Source: Enterovirga aerilata (GTDB lineage Bacteria; Pseudomonadota; Alphaproteobacteria; Rhizobiales; Beijerinckiaceae). Taken from it: 64,000 nt of DNA. A program made the translations under genes and the position numbers. Below the pieces are notes generated by a model, which worked only from the letters and a program-made list of their open reading frames with translations, had not been told where the DNA came from and did no database searches. Shown here piece by piece: positions 1 to 8,304 of the stretch (the first letter of the stretch is position 1; every line of letters begins with the position of its first letter). Location: the NCBI RefSeq assembly GCF_013044135.1, contig NZ_JABEPP010000006.1:1-64000 (forward strand). The letters run 5' to 3'.

Positions 1-70
1 GACCCGACCGAACCAGATCGACCAGCTGCCTGCGAAACTCCGCCGGATATGGCGGCCGATGTCTCGGCAT
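1..70 (-). CDS. IS3-family transposase OrfA, N-terminal fragment
   Basis: The visible product starts MPRHRPPYPAEFRRQLVDLV, the opening of the helix-turn-helix subunit (OrfA) common to many IS3-family elements; it binds the element ends. Only about 23 codons are inside the window. The ATG at 70-68 is preceded by AGGAGG at good spacing, which supports the start. OrfB with the DDE catalytic core should lie beyond the left edge. Nothing in the visible part suggests decay, but that cannot be judged from so short a piece. Confidence 0.6.
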   Translation of the reverse strand, partial: MPRHRPPYPAEFRRQLVDLVRSG

Positions 71-123
71 GTGAACACCTCCTGCTCAAGGGAAAAGGTG
101 TCCACGTAAGCGGGTCAACTCCA
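1..123 (-). mobile_element. IS3-family insertion sequence, end fragment cut by the window edge
   Basis: Read leftwards, the stretch holds a plausible IS tip beginning TGGAGTTGACCC near position 123, a strong Shine-Dalgarno (AGGAGG, about 76-82) and the first codons of an IS3-type OrfA. The other end and OrfB lie outside the window, so target duplication and family subgroup cannot be read. The element borders the capsule locus on its left side. The exact tip position is inferred from the layout of IS3 elements, not from a matched pair of inverted repeats. Confidence 0.5.
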
Positions 124-485
124 GCACCTCGATCCAAAATTCAGCCTCGGGAGACTGGGCCGTCGTTGCCGATCGCAATCATACATGCGGCGGAGGCGCG
201 TATCCTCACCCACGCAGTCGCGCGGGTCCGCAGAGACACATTTGCGGCGCTCGGGTTCAGCCGGCCGGCAGACGAGGGCAGAAGCTCGATAGGACGGGTG
301 GTCCGCTCGCTTTTGGGACGCTGATGTGCGAAGTGGGATCGAGCCGCTGCGTAGGGAGAAATGCTCCTTCTCTCGTGTCGTTCACGTGGGCGTGTCCCCA
401 TCTAGACGTAAACTTTTTGAAGTTTAGCTTTGCGGCAACCAGGGTGAATGCCCTCGCCGCGACGTGCGGCCACGAAAACCCTCAC
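124..485. other. non-coding stretch upstream of the glycosyltransferase gene
   Basis: About 360 bases between the IS tip and the first capsule gene. Open frames here have no recognisable product and no good ribosome binding site. The last 100 bases are more AT-rich (around 405-440) and may hold the promoter of the downstream glycosyltransferase, but I cannot point to a convincing -35/-10 pair. Confidence 0.4.
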
Positions 486-2462
486 ATGAGAACAATCTAC
501 CGATCGGGGGACACGCGAGAGCTTAGGTCTCGGCTTCTCCGGCTTGAATTCGCACAAAGCTTCCGCGGGCAGCCGATTCGACCGATGCTCCGAATGTATC
601 CTGCGACACGTCCCGCGCAGGAGCACATCCTGCCGTCTCCCGTGCTCGGCAGAGCGCGTTGGATCGGCTTCGCGCCCAGAGACCTCGAAGCACTGGAGAT
701 CCTAGCTCCACGAGGCAGCGTCGGGGAAATCCGGATTGACTCGATAGCGCCATTATCGGCACTGCAACTTGCTGGCACGCTTCTGCGCCAACCAACAGCG
801 ATGGCCCGTTTCATCTATAGCCGGTTCGCAGGCGTGCACGCGACGACTGTGTTTCTGCGATCTCTCCTCGACCTGGCTCCGCTTACGAACTTTGCCGATT
901 TCCGGAGGACGCGAACCCGGGCTTTTGAGCCGGCGGGCCTCGACGCGGCAGTTACTTCAGAGGCTCGTATCGGGCCCGTTCCCTGTTTTGTGGTCGTAGT
1001 GGGATCAGAGGATGTTTCTCCCCTGGTTCAGACCTTAGCTTCGCTGGGACAGCAAGTTGATGCAGGTTTCCGGGTCCTAGTTGGGCTACATCCCGGCGCG
1101 CATCACCGGCAGAGCGTTGAGCACATCCATCGGTCCGGTCTCGCCGACCGGGCCGAGATCGTCCAACTGACCGATCTCGATTCACCTGCCCGGGTCGCTC
1201 TCTCGCTCGCCTGTGCGAGTTCTGCCGAATGGGTGGGGTGGCTGAAGCCTGGCGATCGCCTGTCGCCGGAGGCCACTCTTATTTTACGCGATTTCCTTGC
1301 GGGCGAGCCTAGCATGAGAGCGGTGTATGCCGACAGTGTCGCATCGCCGGCTGACAGCTCTACTGCATTACCCGAACTTAAGCCCGACTGGAGCCCGACA
1401 TACCTGGACCAAATCGACTATGTTGGCCGACCTTGCTTGTTCAGGAGGCACCTGCTCGAGGCTGCGGTGCACGAGATCGATGATGCCGATCCCGACCCGT
1501 GGTGGACCGCACTCAGGCTGGTTGGGAGAGGTCGGAGCCGTGGCGAGATGGCTCATCTGAAAAGGCTTCTGCTCGAACATGCGCCAGTCACGGCTCCCAA
1601 GCCGAGGGCGCTTCCATCCTCGCCCTATTCTCTCAGTTCTGCGCGGAAGGCCACCATCGTCATCCCGACGCGTGACCGGCTCGATCTGCTGCAGCGTGCT
1701 GTCTCAAGTATCCTTAAGCATTCTGGCCAGTGCGACAATTGCGAGATCCTGATCGTCGACAATGAGTCTGTTGAGGCTGATACGCTAACCTACTTATCCG
1801 CCATTGATGATAGCGAACGGGTCAGGGTGTTGCGCCGTCCCGGCCCATTCAACTTCCCCGACTTGATCAATGCCGGAGCTGAGGCGGCGGAAGGCGATCT
1901 GCTCGTTCTTCTCAACAACGACTGCGAGGCGCGCGATGGGACATGGATCGCCGCGATGGCTAGCCTCGCCTTGCAGCCGGACGTCGGCGCTGTTGGGGCA
2001 AAGCTCCTCTACGAGGATGGGCGTTTGCAGCATGCCGGAGTCGCGCTCGGGTTAGGAGGGGAAGCGGGTCACCGGGATCGGAAGCTGCCAGCTGATCACC
2101 CAGGCAATTTGAATCGGCTGAAGGTCGTGCATGAGGTGTCCGCGGTCACGGCGGCGTGCCTCGCGGTCGAGCGTCGGAAGTTCGAGGAGATCGGTGGCTT
2201 CGACCGAGCCTTTGCAGTTGCCTTCAACGACATCGATTTCTGCCTGAGGCTCCAGGTGCGCGGCTACCGCAACCTGTTGAGCCCTCACGCGGTCCTCACC
2301 CACGCCGAGTCAGCGTCGCGTGGACGAGACTCAGGCCCGAAACGAGCTCGTTTCGAGGCTGAGGCCGCCCTGTTTCGTGAGCGGTGGCTGCCGCTCATTC
2401 ACGATGATCCGTTCTTCCACCCGCTTTTCTCCACCACGCGCTTCGCTGATCATCTCGGGTGA
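486..2462 (+). CDS. family 2 glycosyltransferase with degenerate first domain
   Basis: A 658-residue cytosolic or membrane-associated glycosyltransferase of the capsule locus. The C-terminal half is a good GT-A (GT2) domain: the segment KATIVIPTRDRLDLLQ, then VDNES, the LLVLLNND metal/nucleotide-sugar region, a GAKLLYEDGRLQHAGV segment and FNDIDFCLRLQ. The N-terminal half looks like a second GT-A fold that has lost the usual DDGS and DxD signatures (it has LKPGDRLSPEA instead). The same two-domain layout occurs in the glycosyltransferase at 5801-7981, so the two may be paralogues. The frame is open back to 324; I prefer ATG 486, although no strong Shine-Dalgarno is visible. It converges tail to tail with the KpsE-like gene, six bases apart. 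Donor and acceptor sugars cannot be inferred. Confidence 0.8.
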   Translation: MRTIYRSGDTRELRSRLLRLEFAQSFRGQPIRPMLRMYPATRPAQEHILPSPVLGRARWIGFAPRDLEALEILAPRGSVGEIRIDSIAPLSALQLAGTLLRQPTAMARFIYSRFAGVHATTVFLRSLLDLAPLTNFADFRRTRTRAFEPAGLDAAVTSEARIGPVPCFVVVVGSEDVSPLVQTLASLGQQVDAGFRVLVGLHPGAHHRQSVEHIHRSGLADRAEIVQLTDLDSPARVALSLACASSAEWVGWLKPGDRLSPEATLILRDFLAGEPSMRAVYADSVASPADSSTALPELKPDWSPTYLDQIDYVGRPCLFRRHLLEAAVHEIDDADPDPWWTALRLVGRGRSRGEMAHLKRLLLEHAPVTAPKPRALPSSPYSLSSARKATIVIPTRDRLDLLQRAVSSILKHSGQCDNCEILIVDNESVEADTLTYLSAIDDSERVRVLRRPGPFNFPDLINAGAEAAEGDLLVLLNNDCEARDGTWIAAMASLALQPDVGAVGAKLLYEDGRLQHAGVALGLGGEAGHRDRKLPADHPGNLNRLKVVHEVSAVTAACLAVERRKFEEIGGFDRAFAVAFNDIDFCLRLQVRGYRNLLSPHAVLTHAESASRGRDSGPKRARFEAEAALFRERWLPLIHDDPFFHPLFSTTRFADHLG

Positions 2463-2468
2463 GAGATT

Positions 2469-3797
2469 TCAGCCGAGGCGGTGATCCTCGACCGAGAGCC
2501 AGATCAGGGCAGCGATGCTCCATAGGACGAAGAGAGCCGTCGCGATCGCGATCGAGTACTCGAAGCGCTTCGGGTAGGTGTATTCCTGCGGTAGCCCCGG
2601 CGGCACGAAGACCGACAGGTAGACGGACTGCGCCTCGGCCTGCCGCCTCGCGCGGTCGAGACCGGCCTCCGCCAGCGCATAAAGTGTCTCGGCCATCTTC
2701 TGCTTGATCGCGACCTCCTCGAACCGCGCGAGCGAGGCTGCCACGTTCCGCGCCTCCTCGCGATTCCCGGCGAGCTGGGTGCGCAGGTCCGCCGCCTGCT
2801 GCCTGAGCGCCTCTATCCGGCTCGTCAGCCGGCGGACCGCAGGCGAATCGGGAGCGAGGGACCGGCTGGCGACGAAGAGTTCACCTTCGGCCGTGATCTG
2901 GTCGGCCAGCACCTTCGTCAGAAGTTTGCCAGTCTCTGTCGCGGTCTGGATCGGATCGATCAGCCCTTCGGCGTTCCGATACCGTTCCGTATCGCGGATC
3001 GCCTCGTACATGAGAGTCTGCGCGCGCTGAACCTCCTCGGTGGCGCGCCGGAGGGCATCCTGCCGGGCACGGCGGGAGATGTCGTTGACGAGCTTCTCGC
3101 TCAGCTCGCCAATGGTCCGCACCAGGAGGACGGCATCGTCCGGACGGAAGGCGCGGACTTCCACAGTCACGATCCCCGACATGGAATCGATATAGGTGCT
3201 GACCATCCCCCGCCAGTATTCGACCAGCTCCTCGATCGAGGCGTTCGCCTTCAGACGGGCATAGAAGTCGGCTTCCGGCCGGGTGAAGATCGTACGGAGA
3301 TCGACGGTTTTCTGGATGTCGTCAACGATCGCCCGGCTCTGGATGTAGCTCGTCACGACATGGGCGTCCTCGGTCGCGCTGGTCCCGCCGGATCCGGAGC
3401 CGCCTCCCTTCACGGCCGAGAGCACGGAGGCGAGCCCCTCCTTTGCAGAGCCGTCCTGCGGTCCGAGGCGGACCACGAAGCGGGCCTCCGCGACGAACTG
3501 GTCGGACGCGATGAAGGCGAAATACAGCGACACCGCGAGGGCGGGGATCAGCACACACGCGACAAAGCTGAGCTTCCCCCACGGGAAATTCGAGGTTGCG
3601 GGCTCCGGGTCGAAGACGTCGACCGGAACGGCCTGCCGCGCCAGTCGTCCGCCCGAGGCGCGACTCAGCGCCCGCTGGTAGAAGCGGGTGAGGGGTCTGA
3701 AATGCTGCTTGGGACTGAGAGGCCCGACGGTTTGCACCGTCCCATCCAGAACGGTGCTGGCCGCCGCCCTGCGACCGGCGGGGATCTGCTCTGACAT
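2469..3797 (-). CDS. capsule polysaccharide export inner-membrane protein, KpsE/CtrB/BexC-like (copy 1)
   Basis: A 442-residue polysaccharide co-polymerase of the KpsE/BexC/CtrB type, which spans the periplasm and links the KpsMT ABC transporter to the outer-membrane exit pore. A proline- and arginine-rich cytosolic N-terminus leads into one membrane segment (around FVACVLIPALAVSLYFAFI), followed directly by the family hallmark SDQFVAEARF. Then comes a long periplasmic coiled-coil region rich in Glu/Arg/Gln and a second membrane segment near the C-terminus (IAIATALFVLWSIAALIWL). ATG 3797 has GAGGGTG just upstream. It is the last gene of the leftward operon. A second copy lies at 9017-10279; this one has an extra glycine/serine-rich stretch (KGGGSGSGGTS) after the first periplasmic strand. 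Confidence 0.85.
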   Translation of the reverse strand: MSEQIPAGRRAAASTVLDGTVQTVGPLSPKQHFRPLTRFYQRALSRASGGRLARQAVPVDVFDPEPATSNFPWGKLSFVACVLIPALAVSLYFAFIASDQFVAEARFVVRLGPQDGSAKEGLASVLSAVKGGGSGSGGTSATEDAHVVTSYIQSRAIVDDIQKTVDLRTIFTRPEADFYARLKANASIEELVEYWRGMVSTYIDSMSGIVTVEVRAFRPDDAVLLVRTIGELSEKLVNDISRRARQDALRRATEEVQRAQTLMYEAIRDTERYRNAEGLIDPIQTATETGKLLTKVLADQITAEGELFVASRSLAPDSPAVRRLTSRIEALRQQAADLRTQLAGNREEARNVAASLARFEEVAIKQKMAETLYALAEAGLDRARRQAEAQSVYLSVFVPPGLPQEYTYPKRFEYSIAIATALFVLWSIAALIWLSVEDHRLG

Positions 3798-3850
3798 CAC
3801 CCTCGGCTCAGACTCGCCTCGCTCCGCCCGCCGGGCGGGCACGTCCCCAT

Positions 3851-4897
3851 CTAGCTCTCGATTAGTGACTTTTCAAAGGCTTCCGACAGGAAGTGAAAGA
3901 CGGCAATGTCATGTTCGAGGAGCCTCTCGACGCTCGGCATCTCTCGCAGCCGAGCCCCCAGCTCGCGTGCTGCCGGAATCGGCTCTACCACCGGCACCTC
4001 ACCCGTATGCAGCGAGAGCGCGTCCACGAGTGCGTCCGCGAAAAGCTCGGCTCGGTGCCGCACCCCGACGATCCGGAAGCCGGACAGGACGCTGAGCGCC
4101 TGGCCTATGGACGAGGGTTTCAGGACCTCGTCCGGCAGGCGGGTGGTGAGCTGCCGTGTAACCGGGTCGGTCAGCATATTGGCGACCTCAGGGTCCATGT
4201 CGCGGAAGGCCCGGCTGAGCGCCCTGTCCGAATCGAGCGGCAGGCCTGATGCGAAGCTTTTCACGGTCTCGAAGGTGACGCTGTCCCGCAGCCCGAGGAT
4301 CCCCGCCCGGTTCTCGCCGATGAGCCGCAGGAGGAGGACCCGCTCTGCGAGTTCTTCGAACGGCTCCTGGACCATCGCGACCGAGGTGTAGCCCTGATCG
4401 AGATAGTACTCGACGCTCCGATAGGAGACCCGCCCGCTGGCATAGACGGAATCCGTATTGTTCATCAGGAACATCTGGTGCGTGGTCTCAAGGCCGAAAC
4501 GGTCGATGCTCGGGAAATAGAACTGAAAGCGTGGTTGCACAGCCCGATCGATGCGGCTCAAGGGTAGAAGATGCGTTTCCAAGCGGAAGATCTTCTGCCG
4601 TACGATCGCCTCCGGATTGTAGCGGCGATAGATGATGACATCGCTCTCGGCATCCCGGATCTCGAGATCCGTGATCTCGGCGAGACCCGGAATCTCGCCG
4701 TCGTCGATCGTAAAGCCGCAGAGCCCCGTTTCGTGCCGGCCAGCATGGACGAGCGATTCGCGCAGGCTGTCGGTCTGTTTCGTGAGGAGCTCGTCGCCCC
4801 TTCGCGTGACACGGATCGTCGCTCGCCCCGTGAAGCCGTCCGGCACAAGGTAGCCGATGATCTCTCGGCCGAGATCGTGCTCGATGTTGAACAGCAT
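3851..4897 (-). CDS. protein of unknown function in the capsule operon (348 aa)
   Basis: I do not recognise this protein. It has no signal peptide or membrane segment. Residues 1-95 look like a beta-rich domain (GYLVPDGFTGRATIRVTRRG and a later IPGLAEITDLEIRD). Residues about 110-348 look alpha/beta to alpha-helical. A segment VAMVQEPFEELAERVLLLRL faintly resembles the 3'-phosphate-binding region of sulfotransferases (a valine-arginine-proline-like turn followed by a long helix), but the key Arg is Gln here and no 5'-phosphosulfate loop is obvious, so this is only a guess. It sits between a methyltransferase and a KpsE-like gene, which suggests a role in modifying or exporting the polysaccharide. 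It could be a decoration enzyme or an accessory export factor. Confidence 0.75.
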   Translation of the reverse strand: MLFNIEHDLGREIIGYLVPDGFTGRATIRVTRRGDELLTKQTDSLRESLVHAGRHETGLCGFTIDDGEIPGLAEITDLEIRDAESDVIIYRRYNPEAIVRQKIFRLETHLLPLSRIDRAVQPRFQFYFPSIDRFGLETTHQMFLMNNTDSVYASGRVSYRSVEYYLDQGYTSVAMVQEPFEELAERVLLLRLIGENRAGILGLRDSVTFETVKSFASGLPLDSDRALSRAFRDMDPEVANMLTDPVTRQLTTRLPDEVLKPSSIGQALSVLSGFRIVGVRHRAELFADALVDALSLHTGEVPVVEPIPAARELGARLREMPSVERLLEHDIAVFHFLSEAFEKSLIES

Positions 4898-4923
4898 GGA
4901 TCGGTTCGGGGTCGCCCGGCCCG

Positions 4924-5781
4924 TCAGGCCTGGCTTCTGCGAGCAAGCACGCTGAAGGACGGTCCGTTCGGATGGTCGGCCTGCTCGTGTGCGATCTGGA
5001 GCGTGTCGAAGCCAAGCGCCCGCAGGACGGCCAGCAAGTCGTCTCGCTCGATCCAGCGATGGTCGTCGTAGAGGCCGCCGCAGAAGGAGGCGTTCTCCTC
5101 CGCCCGATGATAGCTGCGCGGATACAGGCGCACGTTGACGCCGTGGAATGAGCGGCGCTCCACCCCGTCACGGAAGACGCCCCGCCGGATGTCGGTGGGC
5201 GGCATGGCGGTCTCGCTCATGTAGTGCGTCCAGAGAAAGAGCGCGTCGGTCGCAGCCGCCGCACGTTCGAGGAACCCGAGCGGATCCCGAAGGTGATAAA
5301 GGACGCCGGAGGCCACGATCAGGTCGTAATGGAGGTCCGGCTGCCCGAGCCAGGTGATGAAATTGCCGAGATGGAAGCGGGCCCGCTGAAGCGCGACGAG
5401 TTCCTTGAACACGAGACAACGAAGGTAGGCGAGCTTGTTGGCCTCCACCGCATCGATGCGAGCCGCTCCCGCGCGTTCGATCATGTAGGTGTGGCTGCCC
5501 TCGAGCGGCCCAAGCTCTAGCACGCTGCGCCCCTCGAGCGTCCCGTACTGCTCCAGCATCCAGCCGATCCGGTCATCGGCGTAGAGCGGCAACGGCCCGG
5601 CTTTGACCGGCATCTCGGGCGGAAAGGCGCAGGTCCATCCAGGAACCGAGTCAACCGCGTTCTGGGGCGAGGGCATCGTGTCGACATATTGCTCGAAGAG
5701 CGAGGACACGGACTTCTTGCTGGCGACCATCTCGAACTCCGGGATGCGGCCAAGCGCCGGCAAGCGGCTGTCGAGACCCAT
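4924..5781 (-). CDS. class I SAM-dependent methyltransferase
   Basis: A 285-residue methyltransferase of the Rossmann (class I) fold. Motif I is VLELGPLEGSHT at about residue 100, the acidic end of strand 2 is DAVEANK, and VASGVLYHLRDP gives the motif IV/post-IV region typical of small-molecule and sugar methyltransferases of the Methyltransf_11/DUF1698-like type. It lies 20 bases downstream of the tandem glycosyltransferase gene and 26 bases upstream of the unknown gene, on the same strand, so it is almost certainly co-transcribed with them. Most likely it O-methylates a sugar of the surface polysaccharide; the substrate is inferred from context alone. Start taken as the ATG at 5781-5779. 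Confidence 0.8.
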   Translation of the reverse strand: MGLDSRLPALGRIPEFEMVASKKSVSSLFEQYVDTMPSPQNAVDSVPGWTCAFPPEMPVKAGPLPLYADDRIGWMLEQYGTLEGRSVLELGPLEGSHTYMIERAGAARIDAVEANKLAYLRCLVFKELVALQRARFHLGNFITWLGQPDLHYDLIVASGVLYHLRDPLGFLERAAAATDALFLWTHYMSETAMPPTDIRRGVFRDGVERRSFHGVNVRLYPRSYHRAEENASFCGGLYDDHRWIERDDLLAVLRALGFDTLQIAHEQADHPNGPSFSVLARRSQA

Positions 5782-5800
5782 CCCTGTTTAGATTGGGCGC

Positions 5801-7981
5801 TTAGCGAGGATGAGGAAGCTCGTCGAGAGCCCGGAGGCCGGGCACGGAGCCGCGCGTGTCGTGCCAGGGATTATACGCCGGGTCGTCGAACAGGTGGGTC
5901 GCATGGCGCTCCCGCAGGTTCTTCTGCTCGCGTCGGAAGCGTTCGACCTTGTCAGGCGCCTCGTCGCTGCCGCGGCTGGCCGATTCGTGGTGGATGAGCG
6001 TTGCGAACGGGGTCCAAACGACACGGAACCCCTTGTCCCGGGCTCGCAGGCAGAAATCGATGTCGTTGTATGCGATGGCGAAGCGCTCTTCGTCGAACGG
6101 TCCTGCCGTCTCGAAACAGGCCCGGGATACGAGCATCGCCGCGCCGGTGACGGCCGATAACGACTGGCGCACCGCCAGACGGCCCATCGGGCCCCAGAAC
6201 CGGTCCGACTTGCCTCCGAACCAATGGCCGGCGAGGCCGCCGAGGCCGACGATGACGCCGGCATGCTGGACGGTGCGATCGGGATAGAGGAGCCGCGCTC
6301 CGACGATCCCCGTCCCCTCGTAGCGGAAGCAGGACACCATCTCCTTCAGCCAGCCGGCGTCCTCGATCTCGATGTCGTTGTTGAGGAGGAGCAGGAACTC
6401 GCCCGAGGCGCGCGCCACACCGCAATTGATGGAGCGCGAGAAGTTGAACGGGCCCGGCACGGGCTCGACGACGAACGGAACCGGCCCTTCCCGATGGTGC
6501 TCGTAAAGGACCAAGGTTGCGGCATCCTGCGTGTCGTTATCCGCGACCACGATTTCGAGGTCGGGGTAGTCGGTGCCGCGAAGACCCGCGAGGACGGTCG
6601 CCATCAGGTCAGGGCTGTCGCGGTTCGGGATGATCACCGAGACCTTTGGCCACCGTTCGATCGTGAGGTCGAAGCGTAAGCGATGGAGTTCGGGCAGGAG
6701 GGCATCGTCCACGGGGACGGGTCGGCCCGGCGCGCCATAGCGCTCGGTGAGGGTGCGCCTCGCGCTTTCGACCGCGACCGGCTTGAATTCCGTCGAGAAG
6801 CTCGCTTGGTGCCGACGCCACAGATAGGCGGGGTAGGGGAGATGCAGCACCCTCGCGGGATCGATCCCGTCGAGGTACCGGAGCAGCAGGTCGTAATCCT
6901 GCGACCCTTGGAAGCCCTCCCGGAATCCGCCAATCGCGGCGAGTCGGTCGCGCCGGTAGACCGAGAGGTGGTTGATGTAGTTCACACCGGACAGGAGAAC
7001 GGGATCGTAGGCGGGCTTGAGCATGTAGCTCGTGGGCTTCATGCGCCCGTCCGTGACGACCTCGTCTGTGTAGATGAACTCGGCGTCCGGCCGCGCCCTG
7101 ATCGTCCGGGCGATTTCAACGACGGCTCCGGGCGAGAGCGCGTCGTCATGGTCGGCCAGACCGATCCAGGGAGTAGTAGCGTGTCGCAGCGCTCGGTTCG
7201 TCGCAGTGGCGATGCCCTGGTTCCGCTCTCCGGACACGACCCTCACCCCTGCCACCCGGGCATGGGCATTCAGCCATTCCAGCGTGCGAGGCGATTTGGA
7301 GCCGTCGTCGCTAAATATCAGCTCGGCCAGGCCTGGCGGCTGAGCGAGGAAGGAATTGAGCAGGGTGTCGAGATGTCCGGGATCCGTCTCGTAGGTGGGG
7401 ACGAGAAACGACAGGAGAGGCGTCTCGCCCGCGTCAAGCTCCAGGGGAGGACGCGCTGCCGCCATGGCCAGAACCTCGGTATAGTGCTCGGCGGTGCTAC
7501 GATAACGGCGCGTGTCCCGGCCCGAACCGAGGCCCTCTAGCTCGATCCGAGAACTTGAGAGGCGCTGCACCCGCGTCGGTCCGTGCCCATAGCGGTCGCG
7601 GTCGAGCCAGCGGACGAGCCGTCGCGCAAGGAAGCGACTGGGTGTGGTAAGAGCAGCGACCGTAACCCTGCCCGGCTCGGAAGACGGGTCGAACCGGACG
7701 CGCCGCACCTCGGGCATCCGGTCGAGCTCGAGCCAGCAGATCGCTCTCCCGCACGGTCTAAACGCTACGCTCTGCGCATCGGTGAACCCATGACCCGTAT
7801 CCAGGAAGAGGGCCGGCTCGATCCGTACGGACACAGCGTCCGCGACCAGGATCAGGTTCCGTGGGCGTAACGGGCCTGCCACCCGGTAGATGAGCTGCGG
7901 GTCGTGGTCGAGCGCAGTCCACTGCAGGATACCGACGCGCTTAAGCCCGATGGCCTTGCGCGCCATCGCTGGGAAGATCAT
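5801..7981 (-). CDS. tandem-domain family 2 glycosyltransferase
   Basis: About 726 residues with an N-terminal beta-rich region (1-165) and two consecutive GT-A domains. Domain 1: LLSFLVPTYETDPGHLDTLL, then FSDDGSKSP, and the metal-binding DHDDALSPG. Domain 2: KVSVIIPNRDSPDLMATVL, then VVADNDTQD, LLLLNNDIEIEDAGW and the acceptor-side YNDIDFCLRARDKGF. Both domains keep their acidic residues, so the enzyme may add two sugars, or alternate two linkages as polymerising enzymes of this type do. The frame is open back to 8257, but residues before ATG 7981 look like translated intergenic DNA, so I place the start at 7981 (another ATG five codons on is possible). It is the first gene of the leftward capsule operon, divergent from kpsT. 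Confidence 0.85.
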   Translation of the reverse strand: MIFPAMARKAIGLKRVGILQWTALDHDPQLIYRVAGPLRPRNLILVADAVSVRIEPALFLDTGHGFTDAQSVAFRPCGRAICWLELDRMPEVRRVRFDPSSEPGRVTVAALTTPSRFLARRLVRWLDRDRYGHGPTRVQRLSSSRIELEGLGSGRDTRRYRSTAEHYTEVLAMAAARPPLELDAGETPLLSFLVPTYETDPGHLDTLLNSFLAQPPGLAELIFSDDGSKSPRTLEWLNAHARVAGVRVVSGERNQGIATATNRALRHATTPWIGLADHDDALSPGAVVEIARTIRARPDAEFIYTDEVVTDGRMKPTSYMLKPAYDPVLLSGVNYINHLSVYRRDRLAAIGGFREGFQGSQDYDLLLRYLDGIDPARVLHLPYPAYLWRRHQASFSTEFKPVAVESARRTLTERYGAPGRPVPVDDALLPELHRLRFDLTIERWPKVSVIIPNRDSPDLMATVLAGLRGTDYPDLEIVVADNDTQDAATLVLYEHHREGPVPFVVEPVPGPFNFSRSINCGVARASGEFLLLLNNDIEIEDAGWLKEMVSCFRYEGTGIVGARLLYPDRTVQHAGVIVGLGGLAGHWFGGKSDRFWGPMGRLAVRQSLSAVTGAAMLVSRACFETAGPFDEERFAIAYNDIDFCLRARDKGFRVVWTPFATLIHHESASRGSDEAPDKVERFRREQKNLRERHATHLFDDPAYNPWHDTRGSVPGLRALDELPHPR

Positions 7982-8304
7982 AGAATGCCGTGCTTCAGCC
8001 GGTCTCGAAAGGCGGCTTGGGTGGTGGGCTCTGTCGCGGCGCTTGCCACGCTTCCGGTCGCCAGGATAGCTTAACGAGATGGCAGCGCGAAAGCCTCGGC
8101 CGACGCTTTCGCGCTCGATCGACCGATGGATGCGCGGCCGCGAGCCGACCAATATAGACTTACGCCATGAATCCGCCACGGGCTGGTGACATGGGGGTAG
8201 GCCATAGCAATCCCCCGTACGCAACAGCACGCGAGCTGCCGCCACGCGACACGACAAGCCTGTCGGCGCGCCCTTTTAGGGCGTGTCGGAGAGCTTCACG
8301 AACG
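7982..8304. promoter_or_regulatory. divergent control region between the two capsule operons
   Basis: A 323-base region separates the leftward glycosyltransferase operon from the rightward kpsT operon, so promoters for both should lie here. It contains a perfect inverted repeat at 8084-8115 (listed separately) and an AT-rich TATAGACT near 8152-8160 that could be a -10 element for the rightward operon. No convincing -35 partner was found. No gene is supported inside it. Confidence 0.45.
8084..8115. repeat. perfect 11-bp inverted repeat in the divergent capsule promoter region
   Basis: AGCGCGAAAGC at 8084-8094 is followed after 10 bases by its exact reverse complement GCTTTCGCGCT at 8105-8115. 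The arm-gap-arm spacing of about 21 bases centre to centre fits a dimeric regulator binding one face of the helix over two turns, or a stem-loop in either transcript. The position between two divergent operons favours an operator. No terminator-like T-run follows. Confidence 0.6.

Noticed and set aside
391-3853. Shared string GTCCCCATCTAG at about 395 and 3844, near the outer ends of the first glycosyltransferase and KpsE genes.
   Set aside because: Twelve identical bases with only loose similarity around them. Could be the trace of a duplication, but chance is not excluded and no flanking homology supports it.
7982-8257. Longer N-terminus of the tandem glycosyltransferase reaching to 8257.
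   Set aside because: The extra 92 residues are low complexity, have no ribosome binding site and cross the 11-bp inverted repeat; they look like translated intergenic DNA.
8167-8304. Forty-six extra codons in front of kpsT.
   Set aside because: KpsT-family proteins begin at the equivalent of MIQLSNVYKYYK; the upstream codons are unlike the family.
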